Origin: Chloroflexota bacterium
Lineage (GTDB): Bacteria > Chloroflexota > Anaerolineae > Anaerolineales > UBA11858
Direction of reading: 5' to 3'
Length of the DNA: 9,398 nt
NCBI GenBank assembly: GCA_030666985.1
Contig: DAOUWT010000084.1
Span: 1-9,398, forward strand
Shown: piece by piece, positions 1 to 5,553 of the stretch
Layout of the letters: every line of letters begins with the position of its first letter
How positions within the stretch are numbered: position 1 is the first letter of the stretch
Program-made: the position numbers and the translations under genes
The notes under the pieces: model-generated
Database searches by the model: none
Told to the model about the DNA's origin: nothing
The model's input: the letters and a program-made list of their open reading frames with translations, nothing else

Positions 1-14
1 AAAACGCAAGATAT

Positions 15-103
15 GTCACTCTGAGAGAACGTATTTTGTGAACGAAGAGTCTCCCACTCCGAACGCGGAGATTCTTCGGGCAAAAACCGCCCTCAGAATG
101 ACA
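15..103. repeat. Imperfect palindromic repeat, GTCAYTCTGAG type
   Basis: Begins GTCACTCTGAG and ends CTCAGAATGAC, so the ends are near inverted copies. The inner parts CGAAGAGTCTCC (left) and GGAGATTCTTCG (right) also pair. The overall plan matches the GTCATTGCGAG-type elements at 3366-3449 and 9265-9352, of which this is a related subfamily. It lies outside any gene, downstream of the zinc-ribbon gene. It could fold as a hairpin in RNA but lacks a U-tract, so it is not called a terminator. Confidence 0.7.
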
Positions 104-178
104 TAACAGAGGATGTTTGCGGGAAGGGGGTGAATAATTACAACCATATATCTACCATCCAACCAATTGTGTTTGGCC

Positions 179-226
179 GACTACCAGACCACAAGGCCAC
201 GAGACTACCAGACTACAAGACTACCT
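179..226. repeat. Six tandem degenerate octamers, consensus GACTACMA
   Basis: Six units of exactly eight bases follow one another (for example GACTACCA, GACTACAA). The array overlaps the last codon and the stop codon of the minus-strand zinc-ribbon gene, so that gene's stop lies in repeat sequence. It is the only octamer array; the other arrays in the window have a period of seven or mix seven and eight. The stretch 104-178 between the palindrome and this array shows nothing recognisable. Confidence 0.75.
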
Positions 227-922
227 CCCATGCAATATCCGCTTACAAGTGCTGCATTGGGTAAGCTGGCTCGGGGAGCGGGCAATCTGGTAAATAGCAG
301 AAGGGATGCGGGAGCCGCAAGCGGCGCAGCTTTGGTCGTTTGCCGCAGCAACCGCAATCCCTGCCCGTGATTTGCGGAGTTCCTCATAAAGTTGCAAGTC
401 TTCGGGCAGGATGTCCGGGAGGTGGCTGGGGCGTTCCTCGTAGGAGGCCTCGATTTTTGCTCTCAGGTTAGCTTGTTCCGTGCTTAGTTCCTCGTGTTGA
501 GCTTCCCGTTCAGCGCGGACTTCTTCTAAGCTCTGAGCGGCCTCGGTGTGAACGTCTTTGGCCTCGTCAACTTCCAGCATGGCTTCTAACTGGCGCTCTT
601 CCAGGACTCCCAGATAACGTTTGAGAGAGGCCACTTTTTGTTGCAGGTCTTCTAATTCTTTTGGAGCAGTCACCCTTCCCCCATACAACCGGGATGTTTT
701 TTGCTCAATCTCGATTTGTTGATCTTCTACCTCGTGTTCAGCCTTATTAAGGGCTTTCCGTTTTTCTTCTAGAACGTGTTTTACGGCTTCTTCGCGTTTG
801 ACAGCTTTCTGCAGGACTTCATCCGCCCCAAGAAGAGCCTTGATCTCTGCAATACGAGCTTGGGCGCGGTCTATTTTGGAGTCAAGTTGCTGTAAGTAAT
901 ATAGTTGTTTAGAACGGTTCAT
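221..922 (-). CDS. Coiled-coil protein with C-terminal C4 zinc ribbon (COG1579 type)
   Basis: A 233-residue protein that is almost all charged heptad-like helix (about residues 5-165), predicting a long coiled-coil hairpin, followed by a zinc ribbon with Cys199-x2-Cys202 and Cys223-x2-Cys226. The segment LYGGRVTAPKELEDLQ (79-94) is a hallmark of the COG1579 / zf-RING_7 family. Length is normal for the family (about 230-250). The family is cytosolic and thought to bind nucleic acid or act as a scaffold; its role is poorly defined. The start at 922 was preferred over an upstream ATG at 982 because GGAG stands seven bases before it and the family normally begins near here with a motif like LYYLQQLDSKI. 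The gene is transcribed divergently from the membrane-protein cluster and is probably functionally unrelated to it. Its stop codon lies in an octamer repeat. Confidence 0.87.
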   Translation of the reverse strand: MNRSKQLYYLQQLDSKIDRAQARIAEIKALLGADEVLQKAVKREEAVKHVLEEKRKALNKAEHEVEDQQIEIEQKTSRLYGGRVTAPKELEDLQQKVASLKRYLGVLEERQLEAMLEVDEAKDVHTEAAQSLEEVRAEREAQHEELSTEQANLRAKIEASYEERPSHLPDILPEDLQLYEELRKSRAGIAVAAANDQSCAACGSRIPSAIYQIARSPSQLTQCSTCKRILHGR

Positions 923-929
923 AAGATAA

Positions 930-933
930 CTCC
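930..933 (-). promoter_or_regulatory. Shine-Dalgarno site GGAG of the zinc-ribbon gene
   Basis: On the minus strand GGAG is followed by seven bases (TTATCTT) and ATG at 922. This decides the start codon of the zinc-ribbon protein. It is one of the few clear ribosome binding sites in the window. Confidence 0.65.
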
Positions 934-969
934 AATCCGTATTGCGTAAAGACATCTTTGCGAAATACA

Positions 970-1011
970 CATCACGCATCACGTTTCACTCTTCACGTTT
1001 CACTCTTCACG
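970..1011. repeat. Six tandem heptamers, consensus YWTCACK
   Basis: Six in-register units of seven bases such as CATCACG, TTTCACT and CTTCACG, with no indel. The array sits in the 150-base divergent spacer between the zinc-ribbon gene and the first membrane-protein gene, where it could affect either promoter. The same unit family recurs inside coding regions at 6206-6268 and 8813-8861, always with TTTCACG on the plus strand. Confidence 0.85.
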
Positions 1012-1060
1012 ATTATAGATGCGCTTTCCCAGGAAAGCAAGGGAAAGTCAGAAAACCTGA

Positions 1061-1066
1061 TAAAAT
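1061..1066 (+). promoter_or_regulatory. Possible -10 element (TAAAAT) for the first membrane-protein gene
   Basis: TAAAAT matches TATAAT at five of six positions and ends six bases before the ATG at 1073. No -35 match stands at the usual distance and no Shine-Dalgarno site precedes the ATG. If used, the transcript would start at or very near the start codon, giving a leaderless mRNA. This is inference from spacing alone. Confidence 0.3.
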
Positions 1067-1072
1067 ATAGGC

Positions 1073-2635
1073 ATGAAAGAAAGACGCTTTTATTTTATCA
1101 TTGCTTTGCTGGTAATACTAGCAATCACCACCCCCTATCTCTACGCCGCTCAGGCAGGTGGGTCGGAATACGTCTTCGGGGGATTTTTGATCAACGCCCA
1201 AGATGGGAATTCCTACCTGGCCAAGATTTACCAAGGCTGGCGAGGAGATTGGCGATTCACCTTACCTTATACTGCCGATTCGGGAGAAGGTGGGTACCTC
1301 AACATTTTTTATTTGGGATTGGGACACGTGGCACGCATCCTGAACGCTCCGCTCTTGCTGGCATTTCACATGGCACGCATTCTGGGAGCGTGTTGCCTGC
1401 TTTGGGCCTTGGCCCATTTTTGGAGGTCGCTCTTCCCGTCTCCTCAGCGTGGGGAACTAGCCTTTGCCATCTCGTCCCTGGCTTCCGGTGTGGGGTGGTT
1501 GGCAATCCCCTTTGGGGCCTTCACGGCCGATTTCTGGGTCGCTGAGACCTATCCCTTTCTCTCGGCTTATGTGAATCCCCATTTTGTGTTTGGATTGGCC
1601 CTCATCGTCTGGCTGGTGACACCGCCGAGTAAAAAAAACCTCCTGTGGTCATTCCTGGCCTCTTTGGCCTTGGGCATAATATCTCCTTTTGGCGTAGCGA
1701 TAGTTATCATGGTGCTGGGTAGCGTTATAGTGCTCAAATATGTTGGCCAAGACTTCCGAAGTCTCCGAGACTTTGGAAGTCTTGGCCCCAAATTTCAGAA
1801 TGTGATCGCCGTAGGGCTGGGCGGCGGCCCCGTACTTCTCTACGATTATTGGATCGCTCATTCAGACCCCGTCCTAAGTGAGTGGAACGCTCAAAACCTG
1901 ACCCTCACCCCGCCCCTTTGGGATATCCTCCTAGCCCTGTCTCCCGTTTTTATACTAGCCCTCATCGGCATCCGCCAAGCTTGGTCAGAAGAACGTTCAA
2001 AAATTCTCGTCCCCTGGGCCGGATTGGGCTTGGCGCTGATTTTCATCCCCTGGAGTCTCCAACGACGCTTCATGATGGGCTTATTCATTCCCCTGGCCGG
2101 TTTAGCCACCCTCGGCGTGGAATGGCTGAGCGAGAAAATAAAGCTAAATTATCGAACTTTAGTGATCATATTATTTATACTCGCCCTGCCCACCAACATC
2201 ATAGTAATCTTCTCCGGCCTTCATGCTGCTCAGACCCAAGAACCAACAATCTACCTTACTGTGGAGGAGGTGCAAGCCTTTGATTGGATTGAAACTAACA
2301 CCCCGCCCGACGCCCTCATCCTGACCGGCCCCGAAACCGGTCTCTACATCCCCGCCCACACCGGGCGGCGCGTAATTTACGGTCATCCCTACGAAACCGT
2401 GAACGCCGAAACAGCCAAAGCCACCGTCACCGCCTTCTTCACCGGCGAAATGACACCCTCCCAAGCCGCATTCCTTCTCCAGGCTCGAAGCGTAGACTAC
2501 ATCCTCGTCACCCCCCGCGAACGAGAAGTTGGCGCAGACTCCCCTCTCCTTGTAGGAGAGGGGCTGGGGGAGAGGTCAAACCTCAAACTCCTCTTCACTA
2601 CTGATACCGTCCAAATCTACGGAGTGCTTCCATGA
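1073..2635 (+). CDS. Multi-pass membrane protein, putative GT-C-like glycosyltransferase
   Basis: A 520-residue protein with an N-terminal membrane helix (about 6-26), roughly nine to ten further hydrophobic segments up to residue 383, and a soluble C-terminal domain (about 385-520). An acidic loop motif DGNSYLAKI (44-52) follows the first helix, as expected for the first external loop of GT-C-fold glycosyltransferases, where a catalytic Asp usually sits. It is clearly paralogous to the protein at 5554-7311: shared blocks include DGNSY-AK, DPVLS-W-AQNL (265-275), LQRR (329-332), the VxAF segment near 400, and VDYI followed by ERE/ERD (474-485). No named family was recognised with certainty. 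Two repeats lie in frame: a 43-bp palindrome encoding residues 225-239 and a 41-bp element encoding 489-502. The stop overlaps the next ATG (ATGA), indicating translational coupling. Probable role: envelope glycan or glycolipid synthesis (inference). Confidence 0.8.
   Translation: MKERRFYFIIALLVILAITTPYLYAAQAGGSEYVFGGFLINAQDGNSYLAKIYQGWRGDWRFTLPYTADSGEGGYLNIFYLGLGHVARILNAPLLLAFHMARILGACCLLWALAHFWRSLFPSPQRGELAFAISSLASGVGWLAIPFGAFTADFWVAETYPFLSAYVNPHFVFGLALIVWLVTPPSKKNLLWSFLASLALGIISPFGVAIVIMVLGSVIVLKYVGQDFRSLRDFGSLGPKFQNVIAVGLGGGPVLLYDYWIAHSDPVLSEWNAQNLTLTPPLWDILLALSPVFILALIGIRQAWSEERSKILVPWAGLGLALIFIPWSLQRRFMMGLFIPLAGLATLGVEWLSEKIKLNYRTLVIILFILALPTNIIVIFSGLHAAQTQEPTIYLTVEEVQAFDWIETNTPPDALILTGPETGLYIPAHTGRRVIYGHPYETVNAETAKATVTAFFTGEMTPSQAAFLLQARSVDYILVTPREREVGADSPLLVGEGLGERSNLKLLFTTDTVQIYGVLP
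1745..1787. repeat. 43-bp near-perfect palindrome inside a gene
   Basis: Arms 1745-1765 and 1767-1787 are complementary at 20 of 21 positions around the single central base 1766. The one mismatch (G1758 against T1774) would be a G-U pair in RNA. It encodes residues 225-239 of the membrane protein, in a polar segment between two hydrophobic stretches. The left arm reads GGCCAAGACTTCCGAAGTCT. Such an exact hairpin is far beyond what codon choice would produce. Confidence 0.85.
2537..2577. repeat. 41-bp hairpin element, copy 1, in frame
   Basis: Starts GACTCCCCTCTCCT, has the arms CCCCTCTCCT / AGGAGAGGGG around a three-base loop, and ends GGGGGAGAGGTC. It is identical at 37 of 41 positions to 3208-3248. 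It encodes DSPLLVGEGLGERS (residues 489-502) near the C-terminus of the membrane protein, at a point where the paralog at 5554-7311 has a shorter connection. Confidence 0.85.
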
Positions 2636-4947
2636 CCCACAACACCCCCAATACCCAATCTCCAATACCCAATACCCAATATCCAATCCGCAATTCGCAA
2701 TTCGCAATTCGCAATTTATCCCTCCTCCTCCCCCTCTCTCTTGCCCTCCTCATCCTCCTCCCCGCCCTCTTCGGCGTCCCCTTCTCCTCCTCCGACGCCG
2801 CATACACCGACCTCCTAATCTCCCACTACCCCAATGCCCTCTATCTCAAGCAATCCATCCTTGAAGGCCACACCATCCCCCTCTGGTCCCCCGCCATCCT
2901 CAGTGGTTACCACTTTGCCGCCAACCCCCTCGCGGGACTGTGGTATCCGCCGGGATGGGCCGTCCTGCTCCTTCCCCTCCCCCTGGGATTCACCCTCCTC
3001 ATTGCGCTGCACCTCGTCTGGGGCGGATTGGGCCTATACCGCCTCCTGCGAGCGGAAGGGTTGTGCCATTCCCCCGCCCTTTTTGGAGCCTTGGCCTTCG
3101 AACTCATGCCCAAACTCTTCGCCCACTACGGGGCCGGACATCTCACTCTCCTCTATGCCATCCCTTGGACGCCCTGGCTGCTTCTCTCCCTCACCCGGAG
3201 AAAGTCAGACTCCCCTCTCCTCGCAGGAGAGAGGCCGGGGGAGAGGTCTGCTTGGGCTTCAGCCCTAATCCTCGCCCTCATCTTCCTCGCCGACCCCCGT
3301 TGGGCCGCTTACGCCGGTCTCCTTTGGCTGGGCTATCTCTTTGCGTATAGCCAATATGATACTATGTCACTGCGAGCGTTTTTTGCGTGGCAGTCTCCCT
3401 CTCCACAAGAGGAGATTGCTTCGGCGGAAAAGCGCCGCCTCGCAATGACAATTATTAGGCCATTATTAGACAAAATCCCCCATGTAGCAACCTCACTAGC
3501 AATAACCGCCCTCCTCAGCGCACCTCTGCTGCTCCCCCTGCTCGAATACGTCTCCCACTCCACGCGCAGCCACCTTGCCCCGGCAGAGGTCTTTTCCCAT
3601 TCCCTTCCCCCCGCGCAGCTTCTGGGATTGCTCTTCCCGTCTGGGGGCGCTTCCGCGGAGTGGGCCTTTTACGCCGGCGGGGTGGGGCTGATTCTAACCC
3701 TCATCGCCCTGACCAATGCCAAAATCCGCAAAAAATCCCGCTTCTGGCTCTTGACTGCCGGGCTGAGTTTGGTCTTTGCCCTCGGTTCCCACTTTCCCGG
3801 ATTGGAACTCCTGGCCCGTCTTCCTGGCCTCAGCCTGCTGCGTGTCCCTCCCCGCACCCTTTTTCTTTTGGGGATGGCCTTGGCCAGCGTTTCCGCGCAC
3901 ACGTTGGGGGATTTGCTCTCTGGCCACAACCTCACCCGCGCCGCCCGCCTGAGTTTGATGGGGTTGGTTGCCTTCGTCCTCCTCCTGGGGGGAGGAATCT
4001 GGGCCTTGGCAGGGGAGCTATCCCTCACCGTTGCCTGGGGCGTGGGAGCCATAACCTTGGCCGCCCTCTGGGTGGGACTGGCCCGTGGGCGACTCTCCCC
4101 GCAGGCGTGGATGACGGGCCTCCTCCTGTTGGGCCTGATAGACTGGGGTGGGGCAGCTTTTCAGAGCTTCAGTATCCGACCCACCGAAGAAGCACTCGCC
4201 CCGCAAAGTGGGCTTGTGGAATATCTTGTCGGTGAGCCAGGACGCTTCCGCATTTATTCCCCTTCCTATAGCATCCCCCAGCATCTTGCCGCCCAGCACG
4301 GGATTGAACTGGCCGACGGCGTAGACCCTCTCCAAATAACCGCTTATGCTCAATTTATGGAGGCCGCCACCGGAGTTCCCCAAGACGGATACAGTGTCAC
4401 CCTGCCGCCCTTCCCCGGGGGCGATCCCTCCCATGACAACGCCGCCTGCCTCCCCGACCCCAAGCTGCTGGGATTGCTCAACGTCCGCTACATTGCCGCC
4501 GAATTTGATCTGCCCGTTGAGGGCTTGGTTTTTCTGAAGCAATTTGGCGAGACCCGCCTTTACGATAACGAATTCGCCATGCCCCGCGCCTGGATGCAGC
4601 CCCTCGACGCAGCCCCAGGCTTGGAAGCCAGCCCCGCCGAAATCGTCTCCTGGGAACCGAATCACGTCACCATAAACGCCTCCGGGCCGGGATTGTTAGT
4701 CCTCTCCGAAATTGCTTACCCCGGTTGGCGCGTCAAAGTTGACGGCCAAAAAGCGGAGATAGAAACTGTGGCCGGAATCTTGCGCGGAGTTGAACTTTCA
4801 GAGGGCAATCATCAAATCGAATTTCTCTTTCGTCCCCTGAGCGTGTATATTGGATTGGCCGTCTTTGCTGTTGGCTTGGGTTTTGTTCTTAATGCAAGGC
4901 GCGGAGAAGTGGAGACGCAGGGAAAAAACAAAAAACTTAAGCGTTGA
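2632..4947 (+). CDS. YfhO-family membrane protein, putative glycosyltransferase
   Basis: A 771-residue protein. The N-terminal loop carries the YfhO pattern DLL-HYPNALYLKQSILEG (60-79), IPLWSPAILSG (82-92) and WYPPGW (104-109); LLRVPPRTLFL (402-412) and LLGLLNVRYI (612-621) match conserved central blocks; the C-terminal domain has the signature AYPGWRVKVDG (695-705), followed by a last membrane helix (about 736-753). Length is near the family norm. YfhO proteins are GT-C-like enzymes; B. subtilis YfhO takes part in lipoteichoic acid glycosylation. The start overlaps the preceding stop (ATGA). Repeat sequence builds residues about 6-29 (heptamers), 193-206 (41-bp element), 245-273 (palindrome) and the last 18 residues with the stop. 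The insertions fall outside the conserved blocks, so the protein may still work. Substrate unknown; envelope polymer modification is inferred. Confidence 0.85.
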   Translation: MTHNTPNTQSPIPNTQYPIRNSQFAIRNLSLLLPLSLALLILLPALFGVPFSSSDAAYTDLLISHYPNALYLKQSILEGHTIPLWSPAILSGYHFAANPLAGLWYPPGWAVLLLPLPLGFTLLIALHLVWGGLGLYRLLRAEGLCHSPALFGALAFELMPKLFAHYGAGHLTLLYAIPWTPWLLLSLTRRKSDSPLLAGERPGERSAWASALILALIFLADPRWAAYAGLLWLGYLFAYSQYDTMSLRAFFAWQSPSPQEEIASAEKRRLAMTIIRPLLDKIPHVATSLAITALLSAPLLLPLLEYVSHSTRSHLAPAEVFSHSLPPAQLLGLLFPSGGASAEWAFYAGGVGLILTLIALTNAKIRKKSRFWLLTAGLSLVFALGSHFPGLELLARLPGLSLLRVPPRTLFLLGMALASVSAHTLGDLLSGHNLTRAARLSLMGLVAFVLLLGGGIWALAGELSLTVAWGVGAITLAALWVGLARGRLSPQAWMTGLLLLGLIDWGGAAFQSFSIRPTEEALAPQSGLVEYLVGEPGRFRIYSPSYSIPQHLAAQHGIELADGVDPLQITAYAQFMEAATGVPQDGYSVTLPPFPGGDPSHDNAACLPDPKLLGLLNVRYIAAEFDLPVEGLVFLKQFGETRLYDNEFAMPRAWMQPLDAAPGLEASPAEIVSWEPNHVTINASGPGLLVLSEIAYPGWRVKVDGQKAEIETVAGILRGVELSEGNHQIEFLFRPLSVYIGLAVFAVGLGFVLNARRGEVETQGKNKKLKR
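2649..2718. repeat. Ten tandem heptamers, consensus CAATNNN
   Basis: Ten consecutive seven-base units all begin CAAT and drift from CAATACC through CAATATC and CAATCCG to CAATTCG. Translated, the period of 21 bases gives a seven-residue repeat of the form N-T/S-Q-x-P/A-I-P/R. It forms nearly the whole N-terminus of the YfhO protein ahead of its first membrane helix. The same family encodes the N-termini of the genes at 5554 and 7742. Confidence 0.9.
3208..3248. repeat. 41-bp hairpin element, copy 2, in frame
   Basis: Same length as the copy at 2537-2577, 37 of 41 bases identical, and read in the same frame, giving DSPLLAGERPGERS (residues 193-206). It lies in a positively charged loop just after a hydrophobic segment of the YfhO protein. 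Confidence 0.85.
3366..3449. repeat. 84-bp palindromic repeat, GTCATTGCGAG type, in frame
   Basis: Begins GTCACTGCGAGCG and ends CGCCTCGCAATGAC, inverted ends typical of a dispersed element. It is 84 bases long, exactly 28 codons, and adds about residues 245-273 to the YfhO protein (MSLRAFFAWQSP...RRLAMT), a charged stretch between hydrophobic segments. Related copies are at 15-103 and 9265-9398. Confidence 0.85.
4891..4940. repeat. Half copy of an ACGCAGGGA-type palindromic repeat at a gene end
   Basis: The segment GGAGACGCAGGGAAAAAAC closely matches the left arm of the full palindrome at 7344-7440 (AGGGACGCAGGGAAAAAC), and both also share CGCGGAGA. Here the right arm is missing. The repeat encodes the last residues of the YfhO protein (NARRGEVETQGKNKKLKR) and leads directly into its stop codon. 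Confidence 0.65.
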
Positions 4948-4986
4948 GAAGTGGCACGCCTTTCTTGAGTTGGCAATGGGTGAAGT

Positions 4987-5016
4987 TTGACTTTGTACTT
5001 TTTCTCGTGGTATACT
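4987..5016 (+). promoter_or_regulatory. Sigma70-type promoter ahead of the vapBC-like pair
   Basis: TTGACT (4987-4992) and TATACT (5011-5016) each match the consensus at five of six positions with an 18-base spacer. Transcription would start near 5023, about 40 bases ahead of the antitoxin start. As the toxin is truncated and no promoter is evident before 5554, it may now also feed the downstream membrane-protein gene. Apart from this promoter, 4948-5064 holds nothing recognisable. Confidence 0.55.
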
Positions 5017-5064
5017 TAATTTAACAGAGATGCCTTCAATCTTATTACGATGTGATAGTACAGA

Positions 5065-5295
5065 TTGGAAGCAGTGAGGGGGAAACGTGAAATTGTCATT
5101 CGCACTAAACCTACATCAGCAGATGTACGGGTACAGGCACGGCAGGCGTTGCGTGCGGCTGGAATGTTGTACGAACCTCGTTGGGAATATCCTCCACCTG
5201 TGTCACCAGAAGAGCGTACACGTTTGGCAAAGAAGCTGGCGCAGGCTCAGCCTTTATCAGAGTTTATCATTGCAGAACGAGAGGATCGTGCATGA
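5065..5295 (+). CDS. Probable VapB-like antitoxin
   Basis: A 76-residue charged protein directly before a PIN-domain gene, with an ATGA overlap between its stop and the toxin start, the usual layout of type II toxin-antitoxin pairs. A basic N-terminal region (REIVIRTKPTSADVRVQARQ) could bind operator DNA. The C-terminal part SPEERTRLAKKLAQ followed by PLSEFIIAERED resembles the tail of small antitoxins found before PIN toxins in Cyanobacteria and Chloroflexota, which wraps the toxin. The start is TTG at 5065, the first possible start after in-frame stops; GTG at 5074, preceded by GGAAGCA, is an alternative. The family name is inferred mainly from context. With its toxin truncated, this protein may have no partner here. 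Confidence 0.6.
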   Translation: MEAVRGKREIVIRTKPTSADVRVQARQALRAAGMLYEPRWEYPPPVSPEERTRLAKKLAQAQPLSEFIIAEREDRA

Positions 5296-5498
5296 CAGCG
5301 TATTACGTGGACACAAGTGCATTGATCAAACGTTACGTTGATGAAGCAGGAAGCGATTGGCTGCGAGCAACGCTCAAAGCGCAGCCTCTCCCTTCTATAA
5401 TTGTCGTCCACCTGATGATAATGGAAGTGACCAGTGCCTTAACACGGCGTTTACGCGAGGGCAACTTGACATCGGCAGATTTGAGCCAACCTCCCTAA
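5292..5498 (+). pseudogene. VapC-type PIN-domain toxin, 3' half missing
   Basis: Begins MTAYYVDTSALIKRYVDEAG, a textbook start of the PIN ribonuclease family, with the first catalytic Asp at residue 7 and the conserved Glu at 45 (MEVTSALTRR). VapC toxins of this type are about 130-150 residues; this frame stops at 68. The missing half carries the remaining acidic metal ligands (usually near residues 90-115), so the product should be inactive as a nuclease. Homology appears to stop near residue 64, and at the same place the DNA turns into repetitive CTAACTC / GCACC sequence running to the next gene. The break therefore looks like a rearrangement at a repeat rather than a point mutation. Confidence 0.75.
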
Positions 5499-5552
5499 CT
5501 TCCTAGCCCCCTAACTCGCACCTCGCACCCCCTAACTCGCACCACCTAATTC
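5495..5552. repeat. Degenerate heptamers, CTAACTC / GCACCNC
   Basis: Positions 5511-5552 are six in-register seven-base units of the types CTAACTC and GCACCTC; 5495-5510 is a looser continuation. It fills the gap between the truncated toxin and the next gene. The unit contains TAA, so unlike the coding arrays it would stop translation, as it does for the toxin fragment (TAA at 5496-5498). Confidence 0.75.
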
Positions 5553-5553
5553 T

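Noticed and set aside
923..982. N-terminal extension of the zinc-ribbon protein to ATG 982
   Set aside because: The extra 20 residues have no family match and run toward repeat DNA, while ATG 922 has a well-placed GGAG and begins where homologs usually begin.
1455..1471. Possible second copy of the GGGGGAAC hairpin, encoding GELAF in the protein at 1073
   Set aside because: Only the left part is similar to 6441-6460 and the inverted right arm is lost. The shared peptide GELAF is too short to exclude chance.
958..1545. 195-codon plus-strand frame starting in the heptamer array
   Set aside because: It overlaps the well-supported membrane-protein gene in another frame, and its N-terminus is only translated repeat.
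3660..4235. 191-codon open frame on the plus strand in another frame
   Set aside because: It overlaps the YfhO frame, is rich in Pro, Arg and Gly as expected for an out-of-frame reading of GC-rich DNA, and has no motif or start signal.
4018..4665. 215-codon open frame on the minus strand
   Set aside because: It lies entirely antisense to the YfhO gene, whose frame carries conserved family motifs over the same stretch. The minus-strand product has no recognisable domain and is a codon-bias shadow.
5087..5341. 84-codon plus-strand frame over the toxin-antitoxin pair
   Set aside because: It is out of frame with both the antitoxin-like gene and the PIN gene, which are supported by motif and by their ATGA overlap.
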